Source of the DNA: Macrotis lagotis
Taxonomy: Eukaryota > Chordata > Mammalia > Peramelemorphia > Peramelidae
Length of the DNA stretch: 64,000 nt
Direction: 5' to 3'
Assembly: GCF_037893015.1 (NCBI RefSeq)
Contig: NC_133666.1
Location: forward strand, 165,653,419-165,717,418
Of this stretch, positions 12,347-22,872 are shown one piece after another (positions within the stretch are counted from its first letter, which is position 1; each line of letters begins with the position of its first letter). The notes under the pieces were generated by a model that saw only the letters and a list, made by a program, of their open reading frames with translations, did no database searches and was not told the DNA's origin. Both the position numbers and the translations under genes were made by a program.

Positions 12347-12585
12347 CACTGTTTCTCAAAGTGTGGTTGAGAACTCTTTAGAGTCACTGAGTTGCTTTCA
12401 GGGGATCCTTGATGTTAAAACTTATTTTTTTAAATAACTAAGCTGTTTTGAATTTTAATATGATAAATATTAATAGATACTTACGTATAGAACTTATGTA
12501 AATAAGAAATTTTTAAGGAAAGGAGGGTCCTTAATAATTTATAAGAGCAGGAAGGGGTCCTTAGACTAAAAAGTTCAAGAACTGA
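12347..12585. mobile_element. hAT-like non-autonomous DNA transposon (MER type)
   Basis: A 239-bp unit starting 'cactgtttctcaaagtgtgg' and ending 'aaaagttcaagaactga'. The ends are roughly inverted (start CACTGTTTCTCAAAG, reverse of end TCAGTTCTTGAACTT). Internal 'gctttcaggggatccttga' and 'gaaggggtccttagactaaa' match a known mammalian non-autonomous hAT pattern. The exact family name is not certain, and an 8-bp target duplication was not clear. Confidence 0.55.
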
Positions 12586-12710
12586 CTTTCTCAGAGATAG
12601 ACTGCTGGACTTGGTTGATATCCTTATCTATAAAACCATAAGATTTTATGATTCTATGACTATTTCTAGCTAGACCAGTTAGGAACAAATACTGTATCAA
12701 AAATGAATAA

Positions 12711-12728
12711 GACTCATTTAAATGAGTC
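12711..12728. other. Perfect 18-bp palindrome containing an AP-1-like site
   Basis: GACTCATTTAAATGAGTC is its own reverse complement. The right arm with its flank reads TGAGTCA, the classical AP-1/NF-E2 consensus. The left arm lacks the outer T needed for a second perfect site. Regulatory meaning is only a possibility. Confidence 0.5.
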
Positions 12729-13062
12729 ATAAGGAAAGGACACAATATTTCCAGGTCATAGTTATATGGAACTACATCTTTTTAGTGTTTTACAACACTC
12801 AAGTATAGATATATTCCAGCAGAAAGAAGGTAGTGATATTATCTCAGCTTTAAAAATTCTTGTTCTAAATATTATTAGTGTTCCAGAAAGTATTAGAACA
12901 TAAACATAATTTGCATTCTCATGACTCTCATAAATACTATAGATATGGTACTATAGTGTAACAGTTTAACAAAGAATTGCATGATATGTTCTGTTTGTAT
13001 TACCAGTAATAGGGGATTTATGAAGGTAGAGTGCAATTTGCCACTAATTGATAAAAAGTAAC

Positions 13063-13135
13063 TTTTCATCATTTTTTTTTCCAATTTATCCTCCCCTTAT
13101 ATTTTCTTTTTAACTGCTTTATGTTGGCAGAGGTA
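13063..13135 (+). repeat. Direct repeat copy A (73 bp)
   Basis: This block recurs at 14076-14146. From 13081 to 13135 the 55 bases are identical to 14092-14146. To the left both have 'ttttcatca' followed by a T-run of 9 here and 7 in the other copy. Flanks on both sides are unrelated. It is not a repeat family I recognise. Confidence 0.9.
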
Positions 13136-13214
13136 AAAGAAGTTGTCCATCTTCAAATCCAGAACAGGGAAATGGTATATTCTTTATGGTCTATACTAGC
13201 AAAGGAGACCTTTT

Positions 13215-13415
13215 TAAGGTTGTCTCGGGTTGCAGTAAGTAGAGCACTGGACATGGCAAGAAGATCTAAATTCAAATCCAGCATCAGTTATTTACTAGCT
13301 TTGTGACCCAGTGCAAGTATTTAATTTCTGTTTGCTTCAATTTCCTCATTATAAAATAAGGATAATTAACAACACTTATTTCTTAGAGCTATTACAAGAG
13401 TCAAATGAGATAATA
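13215..13415 (+). mobile_element. CORE-SINE/MIR-type SINE
   Basis: Order of 'gttgcagtaagtagagcact', 'aaattcaaatccagcatcag', 'actagctttgtgacccagtg', 'ttcctcattataaaataagg' and 'caaatgagataatag' is that of a sense CORE-SINE. Moderately diverged. Confidence 0.7.
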
Positions 13416-13660
13416 GTTTTTAAGTGTCTACCATATATTAGGCAATGTACTAATTTCTGGGGAAAAGAAAAAGATAGACAGCACTTACCCTCAAGGAGCT
13501 TACAATTTAATGAAGGGAGACAAAAAGAAACTGAAAAATGGGAGGAAGGGGGCATGATTTCCATGGAATACACATCTAGATCAGCTGCTTAAAATAGAGA
13601 GTTACCTGTCAAGTTCTGAACCCTCTATAAAAGAAGTCTTTGGGAGTTTTGCTTCACCCT
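13416..13660 (-). mobile_element. L2 3'-end linked repeat unit
   Basis: Begins as an antisense L2 3' end ('ttaggcaatgtactaatttc', 'accctcaaggagcttacaat') and continues into 'gggaggaagggggcatgatt', 'agagagttacctgtcaagtt' and 'accctctataaaagaagtct'. The same arrangement occurs at 15215-15385, so both are copies of one interspersed unit. Confidence 0.6.
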
Positions 13661-13739
13661 TCAGAATTCCAGACAGAGTAGAGGGACAACTGAGGACACT
13701 GAGAAGTATACATAGACATACACATGCAGTGCACATATA

Positions 13740-13790
13740 TGTGTGTAATAAATACATACATATATATGTGTGTATGTATATACCAGTGAT
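13740..13790. repeat. TATG/TACA low-complexity tract
   Basis: Mixed TATG, TACA and TG units ('atacatacatatatatgtgt'). Simple sequence only. Confidence 0.7.
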
Positions 13791-13956
13791 ACCTTCATGT
13801 GTCAAGAGGATCGCAAACCCAAGAGGTTTTATTTTAACCTGTGGCAGTTCAAGTTTCACTATACTATTTCTTCTCTTCAGAGACAGCACTATGAATTGAC
13901 TGTGTAGGTCATATATTTATATTTACATTTATGTGTATTATGTATATGTTATTTCC

Positions 13957-14032
13957 ACTCATTAAAATGTAAGATCTTTGTAGACAGGTACAGTTTTTCT
14001 TCTGTTTTGTTTAGCAGAGTGCCATTTAATGG
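13957..14032 (+). mobile_element. L2 LINE 3'-end fragment
   Basis: 'cactcattaaaatgtaagat', 'ctttgtagacaggtacagtt' and 'gtttagcagagtgcc' follow the sense L2 3' terminus ('gaatgtaagctccttgagggcagg... agcacagtgcc'). Confidence 0.6.
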
Positions 14033-14075
14033 CATTTTTAGTATAATCTCAATTTTTTCAAAGCAGATACCTCTA

Positions 14076-14146
14076 TTTTCATCATTTTTTTCCAATTTAT
14101 CCTCCCCTTATATTTTCTTTTTAACTGCTTTATGTTGGCAGAGGTA
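14076..14146 (+). repeat. Direct repeat copy B (71 bp)
   Basis: Second copy of the block at 13063-13135, in the same orientation and about 1,011 bp away. This copy is bracketed by ATACCTCT (just left, around 14068) and AGAGGTAT (14141-14148, partly inside), exact reverse complements of each other. Copy A lacks the left arm, so this may be chance. Confidence 0.9.
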
Positions 14147-14651
14147 TGCTTCATCTTGTCTGGGAGGTAACTTGGAGGTCTAGAGAGTTATGCCAGTGGA
14201 GTGACCATTCTGCTAGATTGATGATAGATCTAGAGAAAGATTGTGTGTTGCTTATGTAAGAACCACCTCAGCTGAGTTCAGGGAAGCTCATGTCCTGAGA
14301 GCTACTCACCAGATTTGAAGCATTATTTTGGCCATGGAAGTTATTAATACCTAATAAGGTACAAGGGGTGATGAACTTCATTGGTAGAAAATGTATCAAG
14401 ACTAACAAAATCATAGATCCTTGAAACATTAAGGTAAGTATGTAGGAATGAAGATCCAGTACATAATCTTTAGTATTTTAGAATGCCTTTGGTGAAAAAG
14501 ATTATGTTCTTGGTTTATAATAAAGAAGAATCAGTTATTAGATATCAGGCATATTTTATTATACATTAGAGAGTCATTTAAATGTTTTTCTTTAAGTTTT
14601 TTTAATGACCTCCAAATTATTCAAAGAAACAAAACTTCATCTTTCAAAGAG

Positions 14652-14917
14652 CAATATTCTCTAGGTAACTAAGTGGTACAATGGAGAGAGTTATTTGGAA
14701 TCAGAAAGACCCATATGAATCCTCCCTGAGACACTTACTGGCTCTGTGACCCTAAGCACTTAACCTTTCTCAACCTTTTCCCTCAGCTGTAATACAGGGA
14801 TGATAATACTAGAATCCACCTCACTGCATTGTTGTGAGAATCAAATGAGATAGTATATGGAAAGTGCTTTGCAAAAATTAAAGTACTTATATAAATGCTG
14901 GCTGCTATCATAAGCAG
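14652..14917 (+). mobile_element. Full-length CORE-SINE (MON1/THER1-like)
   Basis: All blocks are present in order: 'ctaggtaactaagtggtaca', 'gagacacttactggctctgt', 'gaccctaagcacttaacctt', 'gttgtgagaatcaaatgaga', 'gtgctttgcaaaaattaaag' and 'ataaatgctggctgctatca'. At about 265 bp this looks like a nearly full-length but diverged copy. Confidence 0.75.
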
Positions 14918-15214
14918 TAATAGTCATATTTTGAGACTTTAGTTTCTGAATAATTGAATTTAAGGATTATCCAAGGGACAGTGGAGAGACACGTGTGCAT
15001 AAGCAACTTTAACATATTTCAAATGAAGAATTTATAATGGATAAATCACCAAGGGAGTTCATGAAAGAAATAAATGAATAAAAAAGAAGATAAGCCAATA
15101 GACAACCACATGTTCCATTGTGATGTCAGCAAAAATTGAGGGAGGTCCCCAGAACATTGGATCACCCTGCTTTGGCATTTAGAATTGTGTGTCCATATAC
15201 ACAAGCCCCTCAAG

Positions 15215-15385
15215 ATGGGCCCTCAAAGAACTTACAAACTGATGGGATGATGACACTCAAAAAAAAAAAAAGCTGAAAAGTAGGAGGGAGGGGGCATTAT
15301 TTGTGTGGAATCCAAACTTCTCAACTACTGTAAGATGGAGAGTTACTTCCAAATTTCTGAGTCCTCTATAATGATATACTGTGAC
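15215..15385 (-). mobile_element. L2 3'-end linked repeat unit, second copy
   Basis: Matches the unit at 13416-13660 in order: 'gccctcaaagaacttacaaa', 'agtaggagggagggggcat', 'tgtggaatccaaacttctca', 'gatggagagttacttccaaa' and 'gagtcctctataatga'. An A-run of 13 lies at about 15259-15271. Confidence 0.6.
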
Positions 15386-15604
15386 CTGAATCATTGGAAA
15401 GAATATCCATGTTCTTGAGATTACAGATCCATTTGAGTGAGCATTTAGATGGCCTGAAGGGTACCATTTGAAAGTAGAATAAGGTTAAATGGGTAAAGAA
15501 ATCTGGATTTGGAGAGTGGAGGGGAACTTCCTCCTTTTGTCATGTTATGTATCCTTAAGTAGGTTATTCATTCTGATTTTCCTGTTCTAGGAAATGTTTT
15601 TGAT

Positions 15605-15760
15605 GTGTAGTATGCTGGAATGAGCAGTACTTCTGGAGTCAAAAACCTTTGTTCAAATCCTACCTTTAATACCTGCTTAACTAGTAGAATATTGGGCAAT
15701 CAAAGCCTGCCTGGTCTTTAGTTTCCTTATCTATCAAATGAAGAGAAACTCTCTGGAGAA
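15605..15760 (+). mobile_element. MIR / CORE-SINE relic
   Basis: 'gcagtacttctggagtcaaa', 'tgttcaaatcctacctttaa', 'gtttccttatctatcaaatg' and 'aactctctggagaatgaa' give the sense MIR order, heavily diverged. Confidence 0.55.
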
Positions 15761-16461
15761 TGAAGTACTATTTAAGTATCATGATCCTCTTCTTCTTGGC
15801 ATGCACCACCCTTTTATAAGCTTCAAATGGAAAAGGTTTTTTTTTTTTGTCTATGAAAAATTCTTAAATTTTTAAATCGCAGATGCAGCTGGATTTTTCA
15901 GAAGTACAGTGTGATAGCCAGGGAGAAAGGTGATCCTCCAGAATACATTTTCCTTCTTGCCTAAAATAGATCATTGTGTGCAATTTTTGTGAGAATCACA
16001 GGAGTTTGGCTCCTCACCCTCTACCAAACCCCAAACTAAGTTTGCTGTTTTTGTATAATTACAAGTATATATTCATCTAAAATATGCCACGAACCATAGT
16101 AGTTGTGCTTCTACAGTCTTTAGCATGTAAGCTTAACTGACATTATCATAAATGAGTCAGTCTTTCTTGAAAGCAAGAATTAAAGCCCATAAATCATATC
16201 TCAAGTCAGAGAAACATGCTATTAAGGAAGGCAAAGCAGTGTTGAACTAACAGCTATTCCATCGTCACCAGTACATATGGCAGTGCTGACACTCACAGAA
16301 CTTTGGAATAGTCTCAAGGACTGCATCAAGTATCATTCTCATAGCTGGACATTTGAGTGCCATAGCTGCCAAGGATGCTGGGGCTGCCGGCATTCTTGTG
16401 AATGTTAGAATTAATTATTATTATTATGTAATAAAGAAACTAGTTATTGAGCCACATTCTT
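15761..16461. other. Unassigned DNA
   Basis: No gene or confident repeat. A T-run at about 15839-15848 and an (ATT)n-like 'attattattattatg' at about 16415-16428 are simple sequence. Confidence 0.35.
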
Positions 16462-16510
16462 CCAGTCAGTCAATAGACATTTAACAAGCACTGGGGTACT
16501 GGAGAATAGA
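16462..16510 (-). mobile_element. Short L2 3'-end fragment
   Basis: 'tccagtcagtcaatagacat', 'ttaacaagcac' and 'ggggtactggagaatag' match the antisense L2 3' terminus over a short length. Confidence 0.45.
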
Positions 16511-17107
16511 AAACTGTGAATGGTACATGGGGGAGAAAATTTGTCACTTTTGGAGCCCAAATTAATACAGTTTCTAAAAACACTTCAGCTATTTTCAAAG
16601 AGTACCTTCTATATTATTAGGTCCTGGACATACTATTTCCTCTCTTACTTTAATTAATAGCATTGATAATAATCCCTTCATAGATAAAAATAATTTACAT
16701 TTACTTGTGGAATCTTACAATTGATCTTTTTATGCAATATCAAATATATGGTGGTTTACATCAGAGGTTTCCAAATCTAGTTTATGTCCAAAGGTTTATG
16801 TTCCTCTGAAAATGCTTACTTTTTACTAATATGTTATAGTATGCAAGCTTCTGGCCTAGACTGCTATGACTAACTTTTAAATCATTTTCTCAATCAGTAC
16901 ATTATTTACAAGAATAAAAATAAAAAAAGAACAGAAGTGAACAAATATTTTAAAATATGGTCATTTTATTTTTACAATATATGAAAATCAGTGTCAATCT
17001 CTGGTGACACATATTACACTTGAAAGATACAGCAAAGATTTTCCAAGTCATGAACTTTAACTGAATTTCAGAAGTTTGGATCTGGAAAATCATATTGATA
17101 TAGACTT

Positions 17108-17205
17108 TTTAATTCAATTTAGAAGATATTTATTAACCCCCATGTGTAGAGTACAGTTCTAGGTCTTGGAGCAGATGTAGAGATTAGATAAAACCTGTTC
17201 ATTTC
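17108..17205 (-). mobile_element. L2 3'-end fragment
   Basis: 'agaagatatttattaacccc', 'catgtgtagagtacagttct' and 'aggtcttggagcagatgtag' follow the antisense L2 3' terminus. It abuts the SINE cluster to the right. Confidence 0.6.
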
Positions 17206-17221
17206 TATCCTTTAATCCTCA

Positions 17222-17642
17222 GTGATTTTGTTGTTTTTTAGGCTGACTCTTTGGGACCCAATTTGGAGATTACTGGCAAAGATACTGGAGTGGTGTGCCA
17301 TTTTCCTCTCCAGCTCATTTTGCATATGTGAGAGACAAACAGGCTTGAGTGACTTGCCCAGGTCACATAGCTAGTAAGTGTCTGAGCCTGGGGCAGCTAG
17401 GTGGTGCAGTGGATAAGCACCAGTCCTGGAGTCAGGAGTACCTGGGTTCAAATCCAGTCTCAGACACTTAATAATTACCTGGCTGTGTGGCCTTGGGCAA
17501 GCCACTTAATCCCATTTGCCTTGCAAAAAAAAAAAAAAACCTAAAAAAAAAGAGTCAATGTAAGTGTCTGAGCTCAAATTTGAACTCAAATCATCCTAAC
17601 TCAAGGTCCAATGCTTTATACACTCTGCCACCTAGATGCCCT
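17222..17642 (-). mobile_element. SINE with RTE-like 3' end, split by a younger WSINE1
   Basis: The antisense element runs from its tail 'ttgttgttttttaggctgac', through 'ggcaaagatactggagtggt' and 'ctctccagctcattttgcat', to 'gacttgcccaggtcacatag'. After the insertion it resumes with 'aatgctttatacactctgcc' and 'acctagatgccct'. The tail block ('cactccagtatctttgcc' in sense) is shared with RTE/BovB-type LINE ends. The WSINE1 at 17388-17559 interrupts it. Confidence 0.75.
17388..17559 (+). mobile_element. WSINE1-type SINE nested in an older SINE
   Basis: Head 'ggggcagctaggtggtgcag', body 'cctggagtcaggagtacctg' and 'cttgggcaagccacttaatc', and a tail of two A-runs split by 'cct'. It is flanked by GTAAGTGTCTGAGC at 17374-17387 and 17560-17573, identical over 14 bp. 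The host SINE reads straight through once the insert and one duplicate are removed. Confidence 0.92.
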
Positions 17643-19249
17643 TCCCAGTGATTAGCCCAATCCTTTTCACAGAGACTGCACTCAAATAAATAATTTGCCT
17701 TATTGAACTGATAAGACTCCATTCTTGCCTTTGTTGAGTTTACAATATGGAGTCGGGGGTTGGATTGGGGAGAAGAGAGAGAGGAATACACCCACAAGTA
17801 ACAATAACACAAAATTATGTGTGAAGAGTACACAAGCAAGGAAACAACACTATGCGAGCTCTAAGCAGATAATCACCATTACTTGGGGAGATCAGGCGCT
17901 GTTTGGGTTGAGGTTTAAAGGATAGGTAAGGGAAAAGAGAGAAAAATAGGTTTATATGAATTGTTACAAGCCCTAGTCTGAGAAACAATTTAGATTATCC
18001 TAGAAAAAAATTGATTATTGAAAGTATTCCCATAAAATATTTGTGGGATAAATGAATCATTTTGCAATGTACTTGGCAACATTAGTAATATCTTTTTCAG
18101 GCTATTAATTGATATAGGATGACCTTTGCTTAAACAATGGTGAGAGTGGGAAATATTGTTAACATCTGGGTAAGCTGATAGATTTAAAGTATCCCTATTT
18201 CATCATGAAAATATGCACATACCAGTGTTGGTTATTTAAATGAACACAGAACACTGATACAAATTATTTTTATGCCAATAAACAAACATGCATGGATATA
18301 TACCAAATCAAAAAGAATTTATAATAGGTAAAATGGAAGTTAGCAGACCTAAAAGAAAATTATCTTTTAATACCTCTCATTCTGTTGTTTGGGTTTCTTT
18401 GCTTTGTTTTAGAACCATAAAGGAACTCATTATATTTTTCACTAAATAGAGACTTACATTTTCAGTAGGGAGCAATAAAAGAAGGGAAATTATCTGTAAA
18501 AATGTGGAAATGTCTAAAAATAGTTGGGGAAATATCAATAAATAAAATTGGGTTAAGTGCAAATTGGTGACTGAAAATCAGTGAAAACTTTTTTGCAAAG
18601 CTTATTCATTTTGTTAAAGGAAGGAGTTATATAAAGGAGCTATGCAATTAGTGGGGATAACTTCTGGTCAGTCATCTGTTATCTAATAGAGAAATAACTT
18701 CTAGTAATTACCTAGATATATTACTGTCATAGCCAAGTAGTACAAAGGACACCCATAAAGTATGGGAATACAAAAGATATGGTTTAATAATAGTTTATTG
18801 TATACAAAGGAGTAACAGAGTCCTGCTGTTTGTTGATCTTTCCAGTTGGCCTCACTTTATAGACAGGGAAGTATTTGCTAGTTGTTCATTTTTACATGTC
18901 TAAAAATGTCAAAAGTGTGTCAACCAAGCATTAAACTAGACCTTGACCTGTGATGTCTCAGAGAATTCAATACTTATCTAATGTACCCAGAGTCTTACAG
19001 GTTACTAGAAATTGAGCAAGAATTCTGGAAACAATAAGAAGGATTAAGCTAGCTTGGATTAAGTTGTATTTATCACTTGTAATTAAAAGCATTTACCCTA
19101 ACAAAAATTATGACCTTGTTTTAGTGATCATATTCATTATTGAAATGATTTCCCATGGAATAAAAAAAATCTTATTTGGAAAATATAGCCAAATTAGGAA
19201 AAAATATTATTCCTCATTAGCAACTATATTAGATGACTGAAAGACTCAA
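17643..19249. other. Unassigned DNA, about 1.6 kb
   Basis: No gene or confident repeat is recognised. Frames at 17591-17839 (minus) and 17725-17925 (plus) are short, and the first overlaps the SINE end. Confidence 0.35.
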
Positions 19250-19392
19250 GAGGCCTTCATTTTACAGATTTAAAAAAACTGAGTCCCAGAGATGTTAACT
19301 GTCTTATTCATAGCTAGTAAGGGATAGAACTGGGATTCAAACCAGGTTTTCTAATTCCAAATTGATCCCTCTCTTCCCACTGTATCTCATAG
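19250..19392 (-). mobile_element. MIR relic
   Basis: 'cattttacagatttaaaaaa', 'ctgagtcccagagatgttaa', 'catagctagtaagggataga', 'ctgggattcaaaccaggttt' and 'ctcttcccactgtatctcat' form a clear antisense MIR. Confidence 0.75.
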
Positions 19393-20164
19393 GTTAGGAT
19401 GGTGGTCATTTGATTCTTAAAAAGGAACTAGGAATTTTGGTTGAAATATCAAAATGGTCCAATTCATGATCCAGAATATAAGTTATGCTACAGATGACTT
19501 ATTTCTGATATAATAATATTTGATCATTATCAGTCACTATTGAAAGCAGTATGATGGATGACAGAATAGGTAAGGTCATTTAGCTAGCAAAAAATGAAGG
19601 TGTCCCTCTTTAGGAAAAGGTCTTCTGCTGCAGTGGCAATTTCTTAGAAGAGTGGGTGGCCTCTCTAGAACTTAAAAAGGTCGAACCTGCTACTGTATTC
19701 CTTTGCATGATGCTAAACTATTATTATTTTCTAGAGAAGCTAGAGGATGACATATCAATAAACTATATATCTTATCTCTTATTTTGCATTATGGAATTGG
19801 GAGTGAGATTCCACATATGTCATCTGCTTCCTCACCAGCCACACAAGAATCTAAAGCAAAACTGAAGAAACACTGATAAGTGGTAATCTGGCAGATATAA
19901 AACTTTGTCCTTTGTCCTTCTCAACTTTGGTTTAAGGTCTTCAAGTAGAATTAGTCTAGTTGTGAATCATCTGTATGTCTTAAGGGAGACATTGTCTATA
20001 AGGAAACTATAAAGTGAACAGCAGTTGGATTGGTCTGTGCCAATCTGTGCCACCCAGCCCCCTTGCAAGGGTTTTTGAATCAAAGATGGGGTAGAGGGAA
20101 GGATCAGGACAGAATAGCTTAAAGACTTCCTGGTTGGTTGATTTTTTCCTCCCTGAAGTGATTA

Positions 20165-20700
20165 AGTTCAGCTATCTAGTATAGTAGAGCATTGGATTCA
20201 GTCTCTAAGATCTGAGTTCCAATTCAGCCTCAGAAACAACTAGCTTTGTGATCCTGAATAAGTCATTAACCTATTTTGGCCTCAGTTTCCTCATTTGTAA
20301 AATAGGGATGATAATTGGTGTTTGTCTTTCATTCTAGAAGAAGACCATGACATTAGGGAGGTGATACCATGACAAGTACATGAATTGGATTTGAGTACAA
20401 GGGTGTTGTGTGCTAAGTCACCAGTCTTACTTTCTTCTCCAGAGCCATCTGGGTCCAGTGGCCAGATATGAATCAGGATGAATGGAGATGGCCCTGGATG
20501 CATGGCTATCAGGGTTAAATGATTTACTTGTCCAAGGTCACACAGCTAGTAAGTCTCAGTTTGAACTCCTGTGTTCCTGACTCCAAGGTCAGTGATCTAT
20601 AAGCAGTGTTGTGAGGATAAAATGACATTATAATTACGTAAAGCATTTTTGCAAACCCTAGAGAACTATACAAAACTGATTTTGAAGTAACAGCAATAAG
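20165..20700 (+). mobile_element. CORE-SINE split by an inserted SINE
   Basis: The left part (20165-20319) has 'agtagagcattggattcagt', 'ctagctttgtgatcctgaat' and 'tttcctcatttgtaaaatag'. The right part (20601-20700) continues with 'agtgttgtgaggataaaatg' and 'taaagcatttttgcaaaccc'. The consensus is continuous across the gap occupied by the antisense SINE at 20320-20600. Confidence 0.7.
20320..20600 (-). mobile_element. MAR1-like SINE (antisense), nested
   Basis: Antisense order 'tttgtctttcattctagaag', 'accatgacattagggaggtg', 'agccatctgggtccagtggc', 'aatggagatggccctggatg' and 'ccaaggtcacacagctagta'. It belongs to the same family as the sense copy at 58852-59167 (shared 'catccagggccatctcc' and 'gaaggacaaaca' blocks). 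It sits inside an older CORE-SINE. Confidence 0.75.
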
Positions 20701-20741
20701 GGATCTCTTTATCCCCTGGCAAAGAAGTGATGTAACATTAA

Positions 20742-20862
20742 TCAAAGAACAAGTTTAAAGTGCCTACTATGTTCTAGGCACTATATCAAATACTGGGAAT
20801 ACAAGAACTAAGAATGAAACAATCTCTACTTGTAATGAGCTCACATCAGTGTCTGGAATAGT
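20742..20862 (-). mobile_element. L2 3'-end fragment
   Basis: 'aaagtgcctactatgttcta', 'ggcactatatcaaatactgg' and 'gaatacaagaac' match the antisense L2 3' end. Confidence 0.65.
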
Positions 20863-22003
20863 GAAGGTAAAATAAAATGCCTCCAAATGAAATAAAATTG
20901 AATCCCATGCTGGGACTCTGTCTTCTTTCCATTGTCCAGCTTATTCTCTAAAATTAAGACAAAGCTTTTAACAGAATCTTTTACCCATTCAGATCAGCAG
21001 GATACCATGTAACATAAGGCAGTGTGGTATTTTGTAACAGTGACTCTCATATCACCAAAGACCTTCCTCTTATATTTTAAGAAAGGGTGGGAACTTTTCA
21101 ATGGGAGAGTTAAAAAGAAGGGGAAATGTGGATAAGTTGCCTCCAATAGGGAAAAGTCCTTGTTTTGGAGTCCTTTGAAATTGCCTCTAGAGACTAGGTG
21201 ATCAGTAAAGCTAGAATTTGTCTCTATTCTCTAAAAGTATCTGCTCAACTTATCATATTGTCCCATTCCCTTTTATTTCCCTTACCTGCTCAGACTCATA
21301 TCAGCATGAGAGAGAATTCTGCTACATAATCTAAGACAAATAGTCCTGTAAGATCAGGGCTACATTCATATTGTTAAACATTTAGAGGAGATAATGTCAA
21401 GCAGAATCTTTTTAAAAAACATTGGTCAGTTTCTGCTCTTGGGTATTTTCAAAGCCCAAGTTTGTTGGCATTGTTTCAAAAAGGTAACAATTCCACAAAG
21501 AAAGACTTTGTCTATTTTGTTGATAGCTTCTTTTTGTCCAGGTTGTCAAGGTTTCATAAGTATGAATAATGAATAGAATGACATTTTGATAAGAGAAAAT
21601 ATTGATTTCAAAATGAGGCAAAATGAGAATACAATTAAAGATGGAGATAATTCTTCACTTGTGAGTAATCTCTCAAGAGGGAGGAAGGAGAGCAAAGGAT
21701 AAGAACAGGAACAAGCAACTTTCTTGTGCTGGGCTATCTCATATACATGCTCCAAAAGCAGTTCACTGCACTCAATATCCTTGAAGACTCAAGACTGAAA
21801 GAGCTTTTCCATACATTAAAAAGGAATGAATTTGAGTAAGAATTATTCAACCATGAACAAAATATAAAAGATGGACTCTTAATGGTTTAATGGTGCCCTG
21901 ACTACAGTAAAAGCTTAGTCAAACCTGTCATCCCTTCCATTATCTTTGAAAGAAAAAAAATCCACATTTCCTTCAAAGGAAGATAGAAACTTGGCACAGT
22001 GTT
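20863..22003. other. Unassigned DNA
   Basis: No gene or recognised repeat. Several short frames on both strands between 21394 and 21755 overlap one another and have no domain content. Confidence 0.35.
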
Positions 22004-22041
<38 letters not shown>

Positions 22042-22044
22042 CAT
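22004..22044. repeat. (TA)n with TACATA/TATGTA arms
   Basis: TA-rich tract with 'tatatacatatata' left of 'tatatgtatata', giving imperfect self-complementarity. Simple sequence. Confidence 0.9.
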
Positions 22045-22299
22045 TTATTCCAATATTCAATTTTGTGATACACTACCCTAGTCTGTGTGAGTATTCAAAT
22101 AATATATTGAAATAAGCCTTTATTCATAGTGCTTTAATACTGCTTCTGGAAGGTATTTTAAAAAAGATCTTTAAAAATGACATATGGAGGGTAATAAATC
22201 AGAAAAGGAGTTCACAGGATAAAAGAAATAGCTGGTACTTATCAGTCCATCCTCAAGGAATAGGAAAATTAGATAATGGAACAAATGACTATTCATTTT

Positions 22300-22430
22300 G
22301 TTGAATCTCACTTGGCTATATGTCCTTGTGTAGGTCATTTCACTTAATTGTGTTTCCTAGTCTATACAATGAAGGGATCAGATCCTAAAAATGTCCTCCA
22401 TATCTTCTAGTATAACCTATTCCATGTAGA
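22300..22430 (+). mobile_element. MIR relic (weak)
   Basis: 'tccttgtgtaggtcatttca', 'gtttcctagtctatacaatg' and 'gggatcagatcctaaaaatg' follow the sense MIR 3' half. Diverged. Confidence 0.4.
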
Positions 22431-22610
22431 CTCCCACTTCAAGTACTTTCCAAAGATAGAAAAGGAAGTTTCGAGGAAAACAAAGTATTTATAACAATCA
22501 CTGTCTGTATTTTTCAAGTTGCAATCATATATGTTAAGTTAGTTTTCCCTTTGAAAAAAACCTTTTCCTTCCTACCTATCTACTTGTATGCCATAGATTA
22601 TACATGTTTT

Positions 22611-22783
22611 ACTATGTGAAAAGTCCTAATCTAGACAGGGTAATCACTTTATAGAATTTAGCAGCTTATTCATATGTGGTAGATTGGGTGGTTTATACAG
22701 AGACTGGCATTCATTTTGTCATTGTATCCTTAACTTCCTCAAAAATGTTTTGCACATAATAGATGCTAAATAAATGTTTGTTG
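22611..22783 (+). repeat. Local repeat unit, copy 1 (with L2-like end)
   Basis: Shares 'actatgtgaaaagtcctaat', 'ctagacagggtaatcacttt', 'catatgtggtagattgggt' and 'gtttat' with copy 2 at 23982. Relative to copy 2 it lacks an internal piece of about 60-70 bp, then rejoins at 'gtcattgtatc'. The end 'gatgctaaataaatgtttgt' looks like an L2 3' terminus, so part of the unit may derive from an L2-like repeat. Confidence 0.7.
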
Positions 22784-22872
22784 TGGAGTTCAAATCCAAC
22801 ATCAGTCACTTACTAGCTGTGTGACCCTGGGCAAATCATAACCCCAATTGCCTTGACAAAAATAAATAAAAG
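22784..22872 (+). mobile_element. 5'-truncated marsupial SINE
   Basis: 'tggagttcaaatccaacatc', 'cttactagctgtgtgaccct', 'gggcaaatcataaccccaat' and an A-rich tail. The head of the element is absent. Confidence 0.7.

Noticed and set aside
14068..14148. Small DNA transposon with ATACCTCT / AGAGGTAT ends
   Set aside because: The 8-bp inverted pair brackets copy B only. Copy A lacks the left arm and no target duplication is seen, so it is likely chance.
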